Under the pieces are notes generated by a model, which was not told the DNA's origin, did not search any database, and was given only the letters and a program-made list of their open reading frames with translations. Shown piece after piece: positions 63,456 to 64,000 of a stretch of DNA of 64,000 nt (the stretch's first letter is position 1; each line of letters begins with the position of its first letter). Source of the DNA: Macrococcus epidermidis (GTDB taxonomy: Bacteria; Bacillota; Bacilli; Staphylococcales; Staphylococcaceae). Made by a program: the position numbers and the translations under genes. The stretch spans positions 1 to 64,000 of the forward strand of contig NZ_PZJH01000004.1 in NCBI RefSeq assembly GCF_003259695.1, read 5' to 3'.

Positions 63456-64000
63456 GTGCCGATTAATCAACAGTTTGAGACGCATTTAACAACGAATAAA
63501 ATTAATAAAATAGAACAATTTGATTTAGACTTCCAGCTAAATGTTGCATGGATCATGGATTATTTTCATGCATTTGCAGGAGAGCGTTATGTCTTTATCA
63601 ATAAAGATAAATCTTTTAAGTTAATCGGTATCGGTCATCATTCAGTACTTACAGCAGATACGATTCATCCTGTACATATCGAACGACAGTTTAAGGCGAT
63701 TGTTCAGGATGCAGCATATATTGGTAATGGTTCGCAGTATGAATTAAAACTTTTTGGTGGCTTCCAGTTTGATAATAATGAAAGTAAAAATTTTTCTGCA
63801 TATGAAAAGAGTCATTTCATCATTCCGAAAATACAGATTGTAGAAAGCAATGGACACGCTTCAATAATATTTGTTGATCAGTCTTCAGATAAAATACAGA
63901 TAATTGATGCATTAAGACATCATGCAGCAGATAAAGTACAAGATAACAAAATAATATCTGCTGAAGATATTGATCTGGACTTATTTAAATCTAATGCACA
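63456..64000 (+). CDS. menF: isochorismate synthase MenF, N-terminal part (cut by window end)
   Basis: An open frame from the GTG at 63456 (weak AAGAAGTG ribosome site) runs through the end of the window, 181 codons so far (MPINQQFETHLTTNKINKIE at the start). FGGFQFDNNE near residues 99-108 is the conserved FGGxxF block of the chorismate-binding isochorismate synthases. Divergent position next to menA is the staphylococcal order. It converts chorismate to isochorismate for menaquinone; the catalytic C-terminal domain lies outside the window. Confidence 0.87.
   Translation, partial: MPINQQFETHLTTNKINKIEQFDLDFQLNVAWIMDYFHAFAGERYVFINKDKSFKLIGIGHHSVLTADTIHPVHIERQFKAIVQDAAYIGNGSQYELKLFGGFQFDNNESKNFSAYEKSHFIIPKIQIVESNGHASIIFVDQSSDKIQIIDALRHHAADKVQDNKIISAEDIDLDLFKSNA

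Overview
The window comes from a low-GC Gram-positive coccus of the Staphylococcaceae. Macrococcus (Macrococcoides) fits better than Staphylococcus aureus, but that is inference. Support for the family includes the ecsAB / TRAP / hemEHY block, an XdrA-like regulator near an AirSR-like two-component system, ComK, and a tRNA-Gly with the D- and T-loop changes of staphylococcal cell-wall glycine tRNAs. The tRNA order after the 5S gene matches the long Bacillus-type rRNA-linked tRNA operons. It is ordinary chromosome, except for one small degenerate island.

Layout. 1-2514: 3' end of a 5S rRNA gene, 22 tRNA genes on the + strand, then a separately promoted tRNA-Leu(CAA). 2.6-9.3 kb: small accessory genes, including a divergent XRE-TPR regulator / MFS exporter pair with two palindromic operators. 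9.5-18.1 kb: a ClpP paralogue with a CtsR-type box, a PfoR-like PTS IIC, an aminotransferase, an amino-acid ABC transporter, queG-trmL (both act on the tRNA wobble position) and a nitroreductase. 18.2-29.3 kb: a sugar-phosphate isomerase-like gene, fumC, ppx-ppk, a nitroreductase, an RluA-type synthase, a GNAT-nitrilase fusion and an AirSR-like system. 29.6-48.3 kb: small membrane proteins, a CDF exporter, a DAACS symporter, xdrA, yheB-yheA/ylbF, hemZ, yhaO-yhaN-yhaM, prsA, hpr, ytxH, hit, ecsAB and traP. 48.4-53.9 kb: hemE-hemH-hemY, a lipoate ligase, an IDEAL protein and comK. 54.0-54.2 kb: tRNA-Asn and tRNA-Ser(GCT). 54.2-59.3 kb: an AT-rich island at the 3' end of tRNA-Ser, bounded by a 21-bp direct repeat, with broken genes, a lipoprotein and unrecognised membrane proteins but no integrase. 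59.5-64 kb: a panE-like gene, a second cluster of eight tRNA genes, two small genes, and divergent menA and menF (cut by the window end).

How the genes work together. Haem is made by the coproporphyrin route (hemE, hemH, hemY, with hemZ as a possible radical-SAM enzyme). menA/menF supply menaquinone. ppx/ppk turn over polyphosphate. ecsAB, prsA, hpr and traP form the usual secretion and regulatory neighbourhood. The main things to look at again are the cell-wall-type tRNA-Gly, three unrelated tandem hairpin arrays at the ends of convergent genes, a further structured element between yhaM and prsA, the tRNA-Ser island, the CtsR-linked ClpP paralogue, and a YhaO whose phosphoesterase motifs are all degraded. 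Thirty-three tRNA genes are listed.
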